Part shown: piece by piece, positions 19,112 to 28,955 of the stretch | Layout: every line of letters begins with the position of its first letter | Position numbering within the stretch: the first letter of the stretch is position 1 | Assembly (NCBI RefSeq): GCF_900302475.1 | Contig: NZ_OMOQ01000001.1 | Span: 1,674,001-1,738,000, forward strand | From: Defluviimonas aquaemixtae | GTDB taxonomy: Bacteria > Pseudomonadota > Alphaproteobacteria > Rhodobacterales > Rhodobacteraceae | Direction of reading: 5' to 3' | DNA: 64,000 nucleotides | The notes under the pieces: model-generated | Told to the model about the DNA's origin: nothing | What the model saw: the letters and a program-made list of their open reading frames with translations, nothing else | The model's database searches: none | Translations under genes and position numbers: made by a program

Positions 19112-21483
19112 CAATCGTAGTTGCCCTTAACCCGTTCCTTCGCGGGATCAAAATGCGGGAACGCTGTCACGACTGCCTTCAGGCGTTTCTGCTGTCCATC
19201 GAGCTGGCCGATCTCGAGCTTGGTGCCCGACTCGGAATGCGTTACCGCCACGCGGCCAAGAGCTATGACCTTTCCGAGGATCGGAGATTTCATTGCGGAC
19301 GTGATCTCACCGACCTGGGCCTTACCGATCCGCACGCAATCGCCGGGCGACGGCACAGTGCCACCCTCTATCTCGAAGCCCACGAGCTTGCGGTGCGGGT
19401 GCGCCTTGCGTTCCTCGAGCGCGGTGCGGCCGATGAAATCGTCCTCCTTGGATTTCAGGGGCACGGTGAAGCCGATCCCGGCCTCCCACGGATCGGTCGA
19501 GTCGTCGAATTCGGAGCCCGCGAAGATCAGCCCCGCCTCGATCCGCATCATGTCGAGCGCGGCGAGACCAAGGGGCGTGAGCCCGTATTCGCGCCCTGCC
19601 TCCCACACCTTGTCGAAGATCTCGACCGCATCCTTCGGGTGGCAGAAGATCTCGTAGCCGAGCTCGCCCGAATAGCCCGTGCGCGAGATGACGACCGCAG
19701 TGCCATGCACGTCGCCCACCCGCGCGATGGTCAGCCGGAACCACGGCAGTTCCTCGATCGTCGGCTGCTTCGGCGGCGTCCAGAAGACCTTGGCGAGGAT
19801 GTCGCGCGAATGGCGGCCCTGCACGGCGATGTTGTGAAGCTGATCTGTGGACGAACGAACCCAGGCGTTCAGCCCGCGCCTCTCGGCCTGTTCGCGGAGC
19901 CACAGGCCCGACGTGTCGTTGCCGCCGATCCAACGGAAGTTGGTGTCGCCGAGCCGGTAGACGGTGCCGTCGTCGATCATGCCGCCATGCTCGTAGCACA
20001 TCGCGGTATAGACGACCTGCCCGGTGCTCAGCTTCTTCATGTCGCGCGTCACGCAAGCCTGCAGCAGCTCCTCGGCATCCGGCCCCGTGACCTCGTACTT
20101 CCTGAGCGGCGAGAGGTCCATGACCGCCGTCTTCTCGCGCACCGCCCAGTACTCGGCGATCGGGCCATGATTGGTGAACGAGTTGGGCAGCCAGAAGCCG
20201 TTGTATTCCACGAAATCGCGCGTGTGGCGGGCAAAGCACTCGTGAAACGCGGTCTTCTTGGTGTCTTCCACATCCGCCTCCGCAGATTTCCGATAGCCGA
20301 TCGAGCGGTCGAACTCCTCCTTCGCGCGATAGGTGCGCACTTGGATGTCGGTCGGGTTCCAGCCGTTCGCCGGATCAACATCGCACGGACAGGCTGTCGA
20401 GACGCAGACAAGATCGCTGAGCGCGCGCAAAAGCACGTAGTCGCCGGGCCGAGACCACGGATCGTCCATGCCGATGGCGTTGGTGTCGTCGAGCATCGTG
20501 TTGAAGAAGAAGTTGATCGCCGGCCAGCCGCCACGCGGACGCACACCGTAGCGCGACAGATCCTTGTTCATGTTGTCGGAACAATTCACGTGGCCCGGGT
20601 AGCCGAGGTCCTCGTAGTACCGCGCCGTGCAGGCCAGACCGAACGTGTCGTGTCGTCCGCAGGTATCCTGCACGATTTCGACGAGCGGCTCCTGATCGAC
20701 GGTCCAGTATTTGGAGAAGATACCCGGCTGAGGATAGAGTGATCCCATGAGCGAGCGTGTCGTCGTCGGGTCGATCTCGCGCTCCAGCCCCTTGTCGAGG
20801 GCGCGCATCGAGAACGCCTGGAAGTCCGAGCATTCGCGCCCCTTGACGTCGAGGATCTGAATGTATTCGCCCTGCTTCACCTCGTAGGCGGTGGCATTGC
20901 CCGGCTGGATGTTGAAATCCTGAAGCGGGTCGGCCAGTGGATCGGGTGGCCCGATATCGGCCTTCGGATCCTTCGGCGCGGCGCGGCGGATGTAGAGGAC
21001 AAGCTCGGTCGGCGCGTCCTGACCCTCGGGCGACATGGGCCCACCGGGCGCGGCGACGATTAGAAGCCCGTCGCCCTCAGCGACGAAATGCGCCATATCG
21101 CCGGGGCGCGAACCGTCGCCCAGCGCGCGGATCGCATCACCGCGTTCGATGTCGAAACCGGCCGCAGCGAGCGCCTTCAGCACCTTGGCGCCCGAGCGTG
21201 TCCCATTGGCGAGTGTCTCGATCAGCGCGTTCGGCCGCCCCTGCCCCTTCGCGCCGAGTCGTGCTGCGTCCGACGTCTTGTCGGGCGAGAAGAAGACCAG
21301 TTCGGCCGCTTGGAGACCTTCGCGGTCCATGATCGAAATCTCGTCGCCCTTCCAGATCGGCACGGCGCGTGAACCGCCGCCAGGAACCGGGTGGCGTTCG
21401 ACGCCGTGCGGAAGAATGGGCAGGCCCGGGGTCAGCACCCCGCGTCGTTCGAACGGTGTCTCGATGACCGGCTTTATGTTCAT
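19111..21483 (-). CDS. tdm: Trimethylamine N-oxide demethylase (DUF1989-GcvT fusion)
   Basis: 790 residues from the ATG at 21483, which overlaps the upstream permease stop by one base; an in-frame extension to 22251 lies inside the permease gene and is rejected. Tdm converts TMAO to dimethylamine and formaldehyde. Residues about 1-400 form the DUF1989 domain. Cys285, Cys301 and Cys365 have the spacing (16 and 64) I recall for the zinc-binding cysteines of Methylocella silvestris Tdm. Residues about 415-790 are a GcvT/aminomethyltransferase-like tetrahydrofolate-binding domain (TGYSGELGYEIFCHPKD; LDMMRIEAGL). Directly following tmoXVW and near tmm, the context supports this call strongly. Confidence 0.93.
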   Translation of the reverse strand: MNIKPVIETPFERRGVLTPGLPILPHGVERHPVPGGGSRAVPIWKGDEISIMDREGLQAAELVFFSPDKTSDAARLGAKGQGRPNALIETLANGTRSGAKVLKALAAAGFDIERGDAIRALGDGSRPGDMAHFVAEGDGLLIVAAPGGPMSPEGQDAPTELVLYIRRAAPKDPKADIGPPDPLADPLQDFNIQPGNATAYEVKQGEYIQILDVKGRECSDFQAFSMRALDKGLEREIDPTTTRSLMGSLYPQPGIFSKYWTVDQEPLVEIVQDTCGRHDTFGLACTARYYEDLGYPGHVNCSDNMNKDLSRYGVRPRGGWPAINFFFNTMLDDTNAIGMDDPWSRPGDYVLLRALSDLVCVSTACPCDVDPANGWNPTDIQVRTYRAKEEFDRSIGYRKSAEADVEDTKKTAFHECFARHTRDFVEYNGFWLPNSFTNHGPIAEYWAVREKTAVMDLSPLRKYEVTGPDAEELLQACVTRDMKKLSTGQVVYTAMCYEHGGMIDDGTVYRLGDTNFRWIGGNDTSGLWLREQAERRGLNAWVRSSTDQLHNIAVQGRHSRDILAKVFWTPPKQPTIEELPWFRLTIARVGDVHGTAVVISRTGYSGELGYEIFCHPKDAVEIFDKVWEAGREYGLTPLGLAALDMMRIEAGLIFAGSEFDDSTDPWEAGIGFTVPLKSKEDDFIGRTALEERKAHPHRKLVGFEIEGGTVPSPGDCVRIGKAQVGEITSAMKSPILGKVIALGRVAVTHSESGTKLEIGQLDGQQKRLKAVVTAFPHFDPAKERVKGNYD

Positions 21484-23453
21484 CAGCCCAACCCCAAAGC
21501 TGCTTTGCGGTCCCTCGCCCAGCGCATAATGATATGGTCGAACGTCAGAGCCATCAGCGCCACGTTCATCCCGAGCACGAAATTCTTGCCGAGTTCGTTG
21601 CCAGCGAGCGTCTTCTGCAACTCCTGCCCCAGATCCTGCGTGCCGATGAAGGCCGCGATGATGACCATGAAGAAGGCAAACATGATCGCCTGGTTGAACC
21701 CCACGGCCATCGTTGGCAGCGCAATCGGCAGTTGCACGTTGAGCAGTTTCTGCCAGCGGGTCGAACCCGACATGTCCGCCGCTTCGGTCAACTCCGGCGG
21801 CACAGCGCGCAGCCCTTCGATAGTATAGCGCACGAGGGGGACTGTCGCGAAGATGAGAATCGCGAAGACGACCGCGACATCGTTCACGCCGAAGAGCATG
21901 ATCGCGGGGATCAGGTAGATGAAGCTCGGAAAGGTCTGGGCGGTGTCGCAAACAAGAAGTAGGCGACGCGACCAGGCCTCGTCCCGGCTGGCCACGATGC
22001 CGAGCGGAATGCCGATGAGGGTGGCGAGGACGACGGCCGAGATTACAGTGTAGAGCGTGATCATCGACCGGTCCCACCAGCCCGAAAGCGCCACCATACC
22101 GAAGAACGCCGCGGCGAGAAGGGCCGAATTGATCCCCCCCACCGCCCAGGCGAGCCCGGCGATCGCAAGAATCACCGCTGGGATCGGCAGCCAAAGGATG
22201 CCATCGCGGAACGGGATCAGGACTTGCGTGTTGAGAAACCAACGCAGCCATTCAGTCATGGCCTGAATCCAGTCGACATTGAGGACCCACTTGATCGCCA
22301 CGTCGATCTCGTCGCCGATCGACAGGTCCTGCCGCCGGCCGACCTCGGCCAGGTAGGGAATCGCAAGCGAGATGAGCCAGAAGCCCACGAAGGCCCCGAT
22401 GGCGGAGAGCAGGTAGATATGCTGACGCCACCAGGGCGTGCCCTTTTCATAATGCTCTGGCTGCTTGACCACCCATGCCTTCGACATTCGGTCGAGCGTG
22501 ATCGCGATCAGAACGATCGTCACCCCGATCTCGAACGAGCGGCCGAGCTTGAACGAATTCATCAGCGACAGAAGCTTGGCGCCAAGCCCCGGCATCCCAA
22601 TGAAGGCAGTGAGCACGACCATAGCGAGGCAGAGCATGATGACCTGGTTCACGCCCACGAGGATTTCGGTCCGGGCGGCTGGGATATAGACGTAGCGCAG
22701 CATCTGCCAGCGGGTCGAGCCGCTCATCTTGCCCGCCTCGATGACTTCGGGCGAAACCTTCCTCAGCCCGAGCGTCGTCATGAGGATCATCGGCGGGATG
22801 GCGAAGATGACGGTCGCCACCGCCCCGGCGGTCGGGCCGACCTTGAAGAAGATCACCGCGGGCAGCAGGTAGGTGAAGAAGGGCAGCGTCTGAAGGACCG
22901 CGAGCATCGGCAGCATCACCCGCTCCGCCCGGCGGTATTTCCAGCCAAGGATGCCGAGCCCGAGCCCGATGACGAAGGCAAGCGGTGCGGCCACGACGAT
23001 GACCGACATTGTCTGCATCGCGATGTCCCATTGCCCGATGACCGCGGTCCAGACAAAGGTGCCGCACGTCAGCGCGGCAATACGCCAGCCGCCGAGCCAG
23101 TACCCGAGGATGGCCATCGACGCGGCGACCGCTGACCACGGGATGGGTCCGAGATTGGGCCACCGCCGCTTGCCGTAGAGAAGGTTAGCCGTTGCGTCGA
23201 GAACATATTCCAGCGCCCCCGCGATGGCGCGCGTGAGGTGGATCAGGCCCAGATCGTCCTTGATGAAGTCGAACAGCGCCTGAAACCAGACCTCCCAGGG
23301 CAAAAGCGCCCATTCCGGCAGACGAACGAGCCCGGCCGGAAGAAACGGCTTGGCGATCGCGAACGCAACCGCCAGCGCGAGCAGTATCTGTGCCGCACGC
23401 ACCCGGTCAAATCCACGCGCCTCGATGCGCATGTTCGGCGAAACCGAGACCAT
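21483..23453 (-). CDS. tmoW: TMAO ABC transporter permease, duplicated (ProW-like)
   Basis: 656 residues, about twice a normal ProW, with two permease cores in one chain. Each has an EAA loop: VIEAGKMSGSTRWQML (about residue 235) and LTEAADMSGSTRWQKL (about residue 560). A dozen or more hydrophobic segments are visible. Its ATG overlaps the stop of the ATPase gene by one base (TGATG) and its stop overlaps the tdm start the same way. Tandem-permease TmoW is the membrane part of the TMAO-specific TmoXWV importer known from Ruegeria pomeroyi. Without the tmm/tdm context it would be called glycine betaine/proline permease. Confidence 0.9.
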   Translation of the reverse strand: MVSVSPNMRIEARGFDRVRAAQILLALAVAFAIAKPFLPAGLVRLPEWALLPWEVWFQALFDFIKDDLGLIHLTRAIAGALEYVLDATANLLYGKRRWPNLGPIPWSAVAASMAILGYWLGGWRIAALTCGTFVWTAVIGQWDIAMQTMSVIVVAAPLAFVIGLGLGILGWKYRRAERVMLPMLAVLQTLPFFTYLLPAVIFFKVGPTAGAVATVIFAIPPMILMTTLGLRKVSPEVIEAGKMSGSTRWQMLRYVYIPAARTEILVGVNQVIMLCLAMVVLTAFIGMPGLGAKLLSLMNSFKLGRSFEIGVTIVLIAITLDRMSKAWVVKQPEHYEKGTPWWRQHIYLLSAIGAFVGFWLISLAIPYLAEVGRRQDLSIGDEIDVAIKWVLNVDWIQAMTEWLRWFLNTQVLIPFRDGILWLPIPAVILAIAGLAWAVGGINSALLAAAFFGMVALSGWWDRSMITLYTVISAVVLATLIGIPLGIVASRDEAWSRRLLLVCDTAQTFPSFIYLIPAIMLFGVNDVAVVFAILIFATVPLVRYTIEGLRAVPPELTEAADMSGSTRWQKLLNVQLPIALPTMAVGFNQAIMFAFFMVIIAAFIGTQDLGQELQKTLAGNELGKNFVLGMNVALMALTFDHIIMRWARDRKAALGLG

Positions 23454-24475
23454 CAGCCCTGCCCCAGCAGCACGTCGAGCGCGCTTTGACGGTCGAGCGC
23501 CCCGATCACCATGCCCTTGTCATCCGCCACCGGAAGCTTGTCCCGGTCGTCGTTTACCAGAAGCCGCGCGAGCGAGTGAATCGTCGATCTTGCTGCGACG
23601 GGAGATCCGGTCAGCGCCGAGCCATTGACGGCGCCGGCAAGTGCCCCGGCATGAACGACCCGGGCCTTGTCGATATCCTCGGTGAACTTCGAGACGTACT
23701 CCGTCGCGGGCTGCAGCACGATCTTGTCGGGCGTGTCACACTGCTCCACCGCGCCGTCCTTCATGATCGCGATGCGGTCGGCTAGGCGCAGCGCCTCGTC
23801 GAAGTCATGCGTGATGAACACGATCGTCTTGCCGAGCATGCCCTGCAGCCGCAGGAATTCGTCCTGCATTTCGCGCCGGATCAGCGGATCGAGCGCGCTG
23901 AACGGTTCGTCGAGGAACCAAATGTCGGGCTCGATAGCGAGCGAGCGCGCAATTCCAACACGCTGCTGCTGACCGCCCGAGAGCTCGCGGGGATAGTAAT
24001 CCTCGCGCCCCGAAAGACCCACGAGTTCAATGACTTCGAGTGCGCGCTTGCGGCGCTCATGCCGGTCCTGGCCGCGCATTTCCAGCGGAAAGGCGACGTT
24101 TTGGAGAACGGTCCGGTGCGGCAGGAGGCCGAAGCTCTGGAACACCATACCCATCTTGCGGCGGCGGAGCTCGATCAGCTCCTTCTCGCTCAGAACGCCT
24201 ATATCCTGACCCTCGACCTCAATCGTGCCTCCGGTGATCTCATGCAGCCGGGTCAGGCAGCGCACCAGCGTCGACTTACCAGAGCCCGAGAGGCCCATGA
24301 TAACGAGCATTTCACCGCGCCCGACCGAAAGCGAGACGTCCTTGACCCCGGCGATGTAGCCTTGCTGACGGATATCTTCGTAGCTGAGCCCGGCGGGCAT
24401 CTTCTTGAGAAACGCCTCCGGGTTCGGGCCAAACAGCTTCCAGACATTCGTGCAGGTGATGACCGGTTGCGTCAT
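23453..24475 (-). CDS. tmoV: TMAO ABC transporter ATP-binding protein (ProV-like)
   Basis: 340 residues from the ATG at 24475, preceded by AAGGGGA; the 11-residue upstream extension is not family-like. Walker A is GLSGSGKS at residues 61-68, the signature is LSGGQQQRVGIARSL and Walker B is IWFLDEPFSALDPL. The long N-terminal segment (residues 10-45, GPNPEAFLKKMPAGLSYEDI) is typical of ProV/OpuAA-type ATPases. The C-terminal part (from about residue 270) resembles a CBS-type module. It is co-directional and coupled to tmoW. Confidence 0.9.
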   Translation of the reverse strand: MTQPVITCTNVWKLFGPNPEAFLKKMPAGLSYEDIRQQGYIAGVKDVSLSVGRGEMLVIMGLSGSGKSTLVRCLTRLHEITGGTIEVEGQDIGVLSEKELIELRRRKMGMVFQSFGLLPHRTVLQNVAFPLEMRGQDRHERRKRALEVIELVGLSGREDYYPRELSGGQQQRVGIARSLAIEPDIWFLDEPFSALDPLIRREMQDEFLRLQGMLGKTIVFITHDFDEALRLADRIAIMKDGAVEQCDTPDKIVLQPATEYVSKFTEDIDKARVVHAGALAGAVNGSALTGSPVAARSTIHSLARLLVNDDRDKLPVADDKGMVIGALDRQSALDVLLGQG

Positions 24476-24547
24476 CGCATCCCCTTTCAGTTCGGACCGT
24501 CCCGGCATTGTGCCGGAACGGTCATTGGTGTCAGCGGTCGCCGGCTA

Positions 24548-25543
<996 letters not shown>

Positions 25544-25567
25544 TTACTGCTCGGGTCTCGCCTGCGT

Positions 25568-26935
25568 CTAGCCCGCAATCTTCTGACCCGTCTTCGCGGG
25601 CTCTGTCTGAAGATAATCCTCGAGGCTGTCGTCCAGCGCCTTCACCCACGGTGTGTGGTGCGGCGGCGCCATCGCGCCCGTCATCGGGCTGACGTAGCCG
25701 TGGTCACGGAACGTCATGATTCCTTCCTTCTTGTGCTTCTTCCACTGGTAAAACGCCTTGTTGGCGGCCTCGACATCGAAGCTCGGATAGTCGGTTTCGC
25801 CGATCAATTCCTGCGTATAGGCGCCCTGGTAGGCGATGCAGGCATAGTCGTCGGCTAGCGCGTCCTCGTCGGCCTGGCGCTTCTTCCAGTCGGCCTCCAT
25901 GGTCTTGGCCTCCGGCAGCTCGATCCGTCCGAGGATCGCGTCGCGGACCCACCAGGCCTGGGCGTCGAACATGTTGAAAGTGAACCACTGGTCCTGCATG
26001 CCCAGGTAGAAGAGCGCGGGGTTATTCACCCAGACCACGCCCTTGTAGAGATCTGTCGCGGCGAGCCGGTTGGCCGTGCTCAGCCTCAGATCGTCGGGCA
26101 GGAAATTGAAGTGGTGCTTGTAACCCGTGCACAGGATGATCGCGTCGACCTCTTTCGAGGTCCCGTCCTTGAAGTACGCCGTGCGCCCCTCGACCTTCAC
26201 GAGCGCGGGCACCTCCTGCCAGTTGTCGGGCCACTTGAAGCCCATGGGGGCCGTGCGATGTGCCACGGTGACAGACTTGCAGCCGTATTTCCAGCACTGG
26301 CTGCCGATATCCTCGGCCGAGTAGGACGTGCCGAGGATCAAGATGTCCTTGCCGGTGAATTCGCGCGCGTCGCGGAAATCGTGGGCGTGGAGGATGCGCC
26401 CCCGGAAGCTCTCGAATCCGGGATAGTGGGGCACGTTCGGCATCGAGAAGTGTCCCGTGGCGACGATCACGTTATCGAAGATCTCGCGGGTCTCCTTGTC
26501 GGTCGCGCAATCGCGCGCCGTCACCTCGAACTTGCCGTTATCGAAGCGCACGTCGCGTACGACCGTGTTGAACCTTATCTTGTCGCGGACGCCCGCCTTC
26601 TTCACGCGGCCCTCGATGTAGTCGAACAGGACCGCGCGCGGGGGGTAGGAGGCGATCGGCTTTCCGAAATGCTCATCGAAGGTGTAGTCGGCGAATTCCA
26701 GACCTTCCTTGGGGCCGTTCGACCACAGGTAGCGGTACATCGAGGCGTGGTTCGGATTGCCGTGCTCATCGACGCCGGTGCGCCAGTCGTAGCGCCAGAG
26801 CCCGCCCCAGTCGGCCTGCTTTTCGTAGCAGACAATCTCGGGCATGTCGGCCCCCTTCGCGGCGGCGGACTGGAATGCCCTGAGCTGGGCGAGACCCGAC
26901 GGCCCGGCACCGATGATGCAAATACGTTCTTTCAT
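25568..26935 (-). CDS. tmm: Trimethylamine monooxygenase, flavin-containing (FMO family)
   Basis: 455 residues from the ATG at 26935, preceded by GGGAGGTT. It oxidises trimethylamine to TMAO with NADPH and O2 in the cytoplasm. Motifs: FAD-binding GAGPSG at residues 9-14, the FMO identifying motif F-x-G-x3-H-x3-F at 177-187, and the NADPH-binding GTSYSA at 202-207. The length and conserved stretch [19 protein letters not shown] are those of bacterial Tmm. An in-frame region upstream to 27202 overlaps the preceding gene and is rejected. It sits directly upstream of tmoXVW-tdm as in known marine TMA degraders. Confidence 0.94.
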   Translation of the reverse strand: MKERICIIGAGPSGLAQLRAFQSAAAKGADMPEIVCYEKQADWGGLWRYDWRTGVDEHGNPNHASMYRYLWSNGPKEGLEFADYTFDEHFGKPIASYPPRAVLFDYIEGRVKKAGVRDKIRFNTVVRDVRFDNGKFEVTARDCATDKETREIFDNVIVATGHFSMPNVPHYPGFESFRGRILHAHDFRDAREFTGKDILILGTSYSAEDIGSQCWKYGCKSVTVAHRTAPMGFKWPDNWQEVPALVKVEGRTAYFKDGTSKEVDAIILCTGYKHHFNFLPDDLRLSTANRLAATDLYKGVVWVNNPALFYLGMQDQWFTFNMFDAQAWWVRDAILGRIELPEAKTMEADWKKRQADEDALADDYACIAYQGAYTQELIGETDYPSFDVEAANKAFYQWKKHKKEGIMTFRDHGYVSPMTGAMAPPHHTPWVKALDDSLEDYLQTEPAKTGQKIAG

Positions 26936-26963
26936 GATGTAACCTCCCAGCTGATCTCGCTTG

Positions 26964-27635
26964 CTAGCTTCCCGTTCGCGCGTTTCGGATGGAGCCCGGC
27001 ATGGGATCGGCGCTTGATCGTTGCCAGTCAGGTTCAAAGCCAAGCACTTCGGTCTTGCCCGGCAAACCCGGATTGAAAAGTCGGTTGTGCGCCATCGTCG
27101 CCTGGTAAAGCGGGTTGCGCGGCGCGAGCTTCCAGACCCGGCATTTAAGGTCGAAGCGTTGCGAGAAGGCATCGAACACGAGGCGGACTGCTTCAGCCGC
27201 ACGGATCGTTGCCGCGCCGGGAGATACCGGCGGAAAGGTCGCTGTCAGAATATCTGAGAACTCGTGCGCCTTCTGGTAGTAGGCGGAACCCAGGAACCGG
27301 ATTGCCTGCTCGCGCCGCTGTGCCGGATCATTGGTCTTGGCGCTCATGTGTGTAAGCTCGGGTGTGAGCGAATGCCCCGGCGCCTTGTTCAGGACGGTGA
27401 TGACATGGCCCAGAGGCACGTCGTCGTCGCCGAGGAACACCGCCGGCATGATCCCGTCATCGGGCCGGCCGTCTCGCTCGCGCACCGCGAACTGCCTGAC
27501 GCGGCACTGCCACTTCAGGAAGGCATCGCGTAGCGGATGCGGGTCGGGATCGAGTCCGAACTGTCGGTGCAGATCCGGTGCTATCGGCGTGGCTCCTTTC
27601 TTTCTGGTCGCCCGCTGTGCGTGCGGGGCGTTCAT
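26964..27635 (-). CDS. Uncharacterised protein encoded directly upstream of tmm
   Basis: 223 residues from the ATG at 27635; the further in-frame region to 27818 overlaps the nitrilase gene and looks non-coding. There is no signal peptide or membrane segment. The N-terminus is basic (RATRKKG), followed by an alpha/beta region with [17 protein letters not shown], then [20 protein letters not shown] and a helical C-terminal half ([40 protein letters not shown]). I do not recognise a named domain. It lies 28 bases before tmm and 46 bases after the nitrilase gene, so it is almost certainly co-transcribed with the TMA genes. Function unknown. Confidence 0.8.
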   Translation of the reverse strand: MNAPHAQRATRKKGATPIAPDLHRQFGLDPDPHPLRDAFLKWQCRVRQFAVRERDGRPDDGIMPAVFLGDDDVPLGHVITVLNKAPGHSLTPELTHMSAKTNDPAQRREQAIRFLGSAYYQKAHEFSDILTATFPPVSPGAATIRAAEAVRLVFDAFSQRFDLKCRVWKLAPRNPLYQATMAHNRLFNPGLPGKTEVLGFEPDWQRSSADPMPGSIRNARTGS

Positions 27636-27681
27636 TCGTTTGCGCCCCAGGAATGCGGGACGGATTGAAAGTGGGTCTTGT

Positions 27682-28530
27682 TTAGCTCGCCAGCGCGTCC
27701 TCTGTTGTCTCCAAACGAATGGTGCGGTCGTGCGAAAGGCTCGGGATGCGTGACCGGGCTGACTCGACCCTGTCGAGTTCGATCTGCGCATGAACGACGC
27801 CGGGCAAGGTTCCGCCATCCGCGATCACCTCACCCCACGGATTCACGACAAGCGAATGACCGTAGCTTTCGCCGCCGCCCGGAATCGGACCGATCGCGCA
27901 GGCGGAGACGACGAAGCAGGTATTCTCGATGGCGCGTGCGCGGTTCAGCACATGCCAATGCGCCTCGCCGGTACGGCGCGTGAAGGCAGCTGGGCAACAG
28001 ATGATCTCGGCCCCAGCCTTTGCGAGCGTGCGGAAAAGTTGCGGGAAGCGCAGGTCATAGCAGATTGTGTGGCCGATCCGGGCGAAGGGCGTGTCGTGCA
28101 GGACGGCGCGGCGGCCAGGCGCGACCGTCGCGCTTTCGCGGTAGGTCTCGGTTTCGGAAAGCGTGATGTCGAAGAGGTGGATCTTGTCATAGCGGCCACG
28201 GATATCGCCACGATCGTCGAGCATGTATCCCCGGTTGTAGATGCGCTCATCGGGTCCGTCGACCGCGATCGAGCCGACATTGATCCACACCCCTCGCCGC
28301 GCGGCGAGTTCCCGGAACTCGGTCAGCACCAGATGCTTCGCCTCTGGTGCCGAGGGCGGCGCCAGCCTTGGGCCATCGGACCGCAGCCCGCCGCAGTACT
28401 CGGGAAGAAACAGCACTTCCGCGCCCGACCGGATCGCCGCTTCGGCCAGCGGCAGCGCCTCGTCCAGAGCCGCACGAAAGTCCGGCATCGGCCGGGTCTG
28501 GAGGCAAGCTATGTTGAGCGGGCGCGGCAT
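27682..28530 (-). CDS. Carbon-nitrogen hydrolase (nitrilase superfamily amidase)
   Basis: 282 residues. The catalytic triad is visible: Glu44 (LFLPEYCGG), Lys116 (RGRYDKIHLF) and Cys157 (IGHTICYDLRFPQLF). The sequence is of the Nit1/Nit2 (omega-amidase and deaminated-glutathione amidase) branch. It should hydrolyse a small amide in the cytoplasm. It begins one base after the stop of the 137-residue orphan gene. In this operon possible substrates are amides of the glutamate/glutamine family, for example 2-oxoglutaramate or gamma-glutamylmethylamide; that is inference. Confidence 0.9.
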   Translation of the reverse strand: MPRPLNIACLQTRPMPDFRAALDEALPLAEAAIRSGAEVLFLPEYCGGLRSDGPRLAPPSAPEAKHLVLTEFRELAARRGVWINVGSIAVDGPDERIYNRGYMLDDRGDIRGRYDKIHLFDITLSETETYRESATVAPGRRAVLHDTPFARIGHTICYDLRFPQLFRTLAKAGAEIICCPAAFTRRTGEAHWHVLNRARAIENTCFVVSACAIGPIPGGGESYGHSLVVNPWGEVIADGGTLPGVVHAQIELDRVESARSRIPSLSHDRTIRLETTEDALAS

Positions 28531-28531
28531 G

Positions 28532-28945
28532 TCAGAACTTCATATACGCCTTTCTGAGCGTCACCAGGGGATGCCGGTCCGACATCTGGAACTTCAGGAG
28601 AAGCTCGCGTGCGATCATGTCGCGGTCCTGCTGGTTATCCGGCAAGTCGATGGAGTCGGGTATCCGGACCCAGCCGTTGTTGTTGCGGTCGAAGACCGCG
28701 GCCGAGCCCTCCTCGTAGCCCATATGGACGTCTTCGAGCCAGTTGAGGTCATCCCAGCCCATCACCTCCATGTACTTCTTCAGGAACGGGGTGATCCGGT
28801 CGTAATCAGGCACGAGGTTCACGTCATAGCGGTAGCCGATATGCTGACCGATCTCCTTCTCGCGCTGGGATTCGAGACCCGCCGAGTCCTTCAGGAACTG
28901 GTCGACATCCTTGATCTCGGAACCGCGGTACTGTGTTCCAGCCAT
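28532..28945 (-). CDS. Uncharacterised 137-residue protein linked to mgsABC
   Basis: From the ATG at 28945, which follows a strong AAGGAGG-type site, the protein has 137 residues. It is acidic and rich in Asp, Glu and aromatic residues, with no Cys, no signal peptide and no membrane segment. Notable stretches are ESQREKEIGQHIGYRYDV, DYDRITPFLKKYMEVMGWDD, DRNNNGWVRIPDSIDLPDNQ and RHPLVTLRKAYMKF. It lies ten bases after mgsC and one base before the nitrilase gene, so it is translated from the same message. I do not recognise the family; it could be an accessory factor for N-methylglutamate synthase (inference). Confidence 0.82.
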   Translation of the reverse strand: MAGTQYRGSEIKDVDQFLKDSAGLESQREKEIGQHIGYRYDVNLVPDYDRITPFLKKYMEVMGWDDLNWLEDVHMGYEEGSAAVFDRNNNGWVRIPDSIDLPDNQQDRDMIARELLLKFQMSDRHPLVTLRKAYMKF

Positions 28946-28955
28946 GGCGTCCTCC

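Noticed and set aside
21484..22251. In-frame N-terminal extension of the tdm gene to about 1046 residues
   Set aside because: The extension lies wholly inside the tmoW permease gene on the same strand, has no ribosome-binding site and is Arg/Pro-rich. The ATG at 21483 gives the normal Tdm length.
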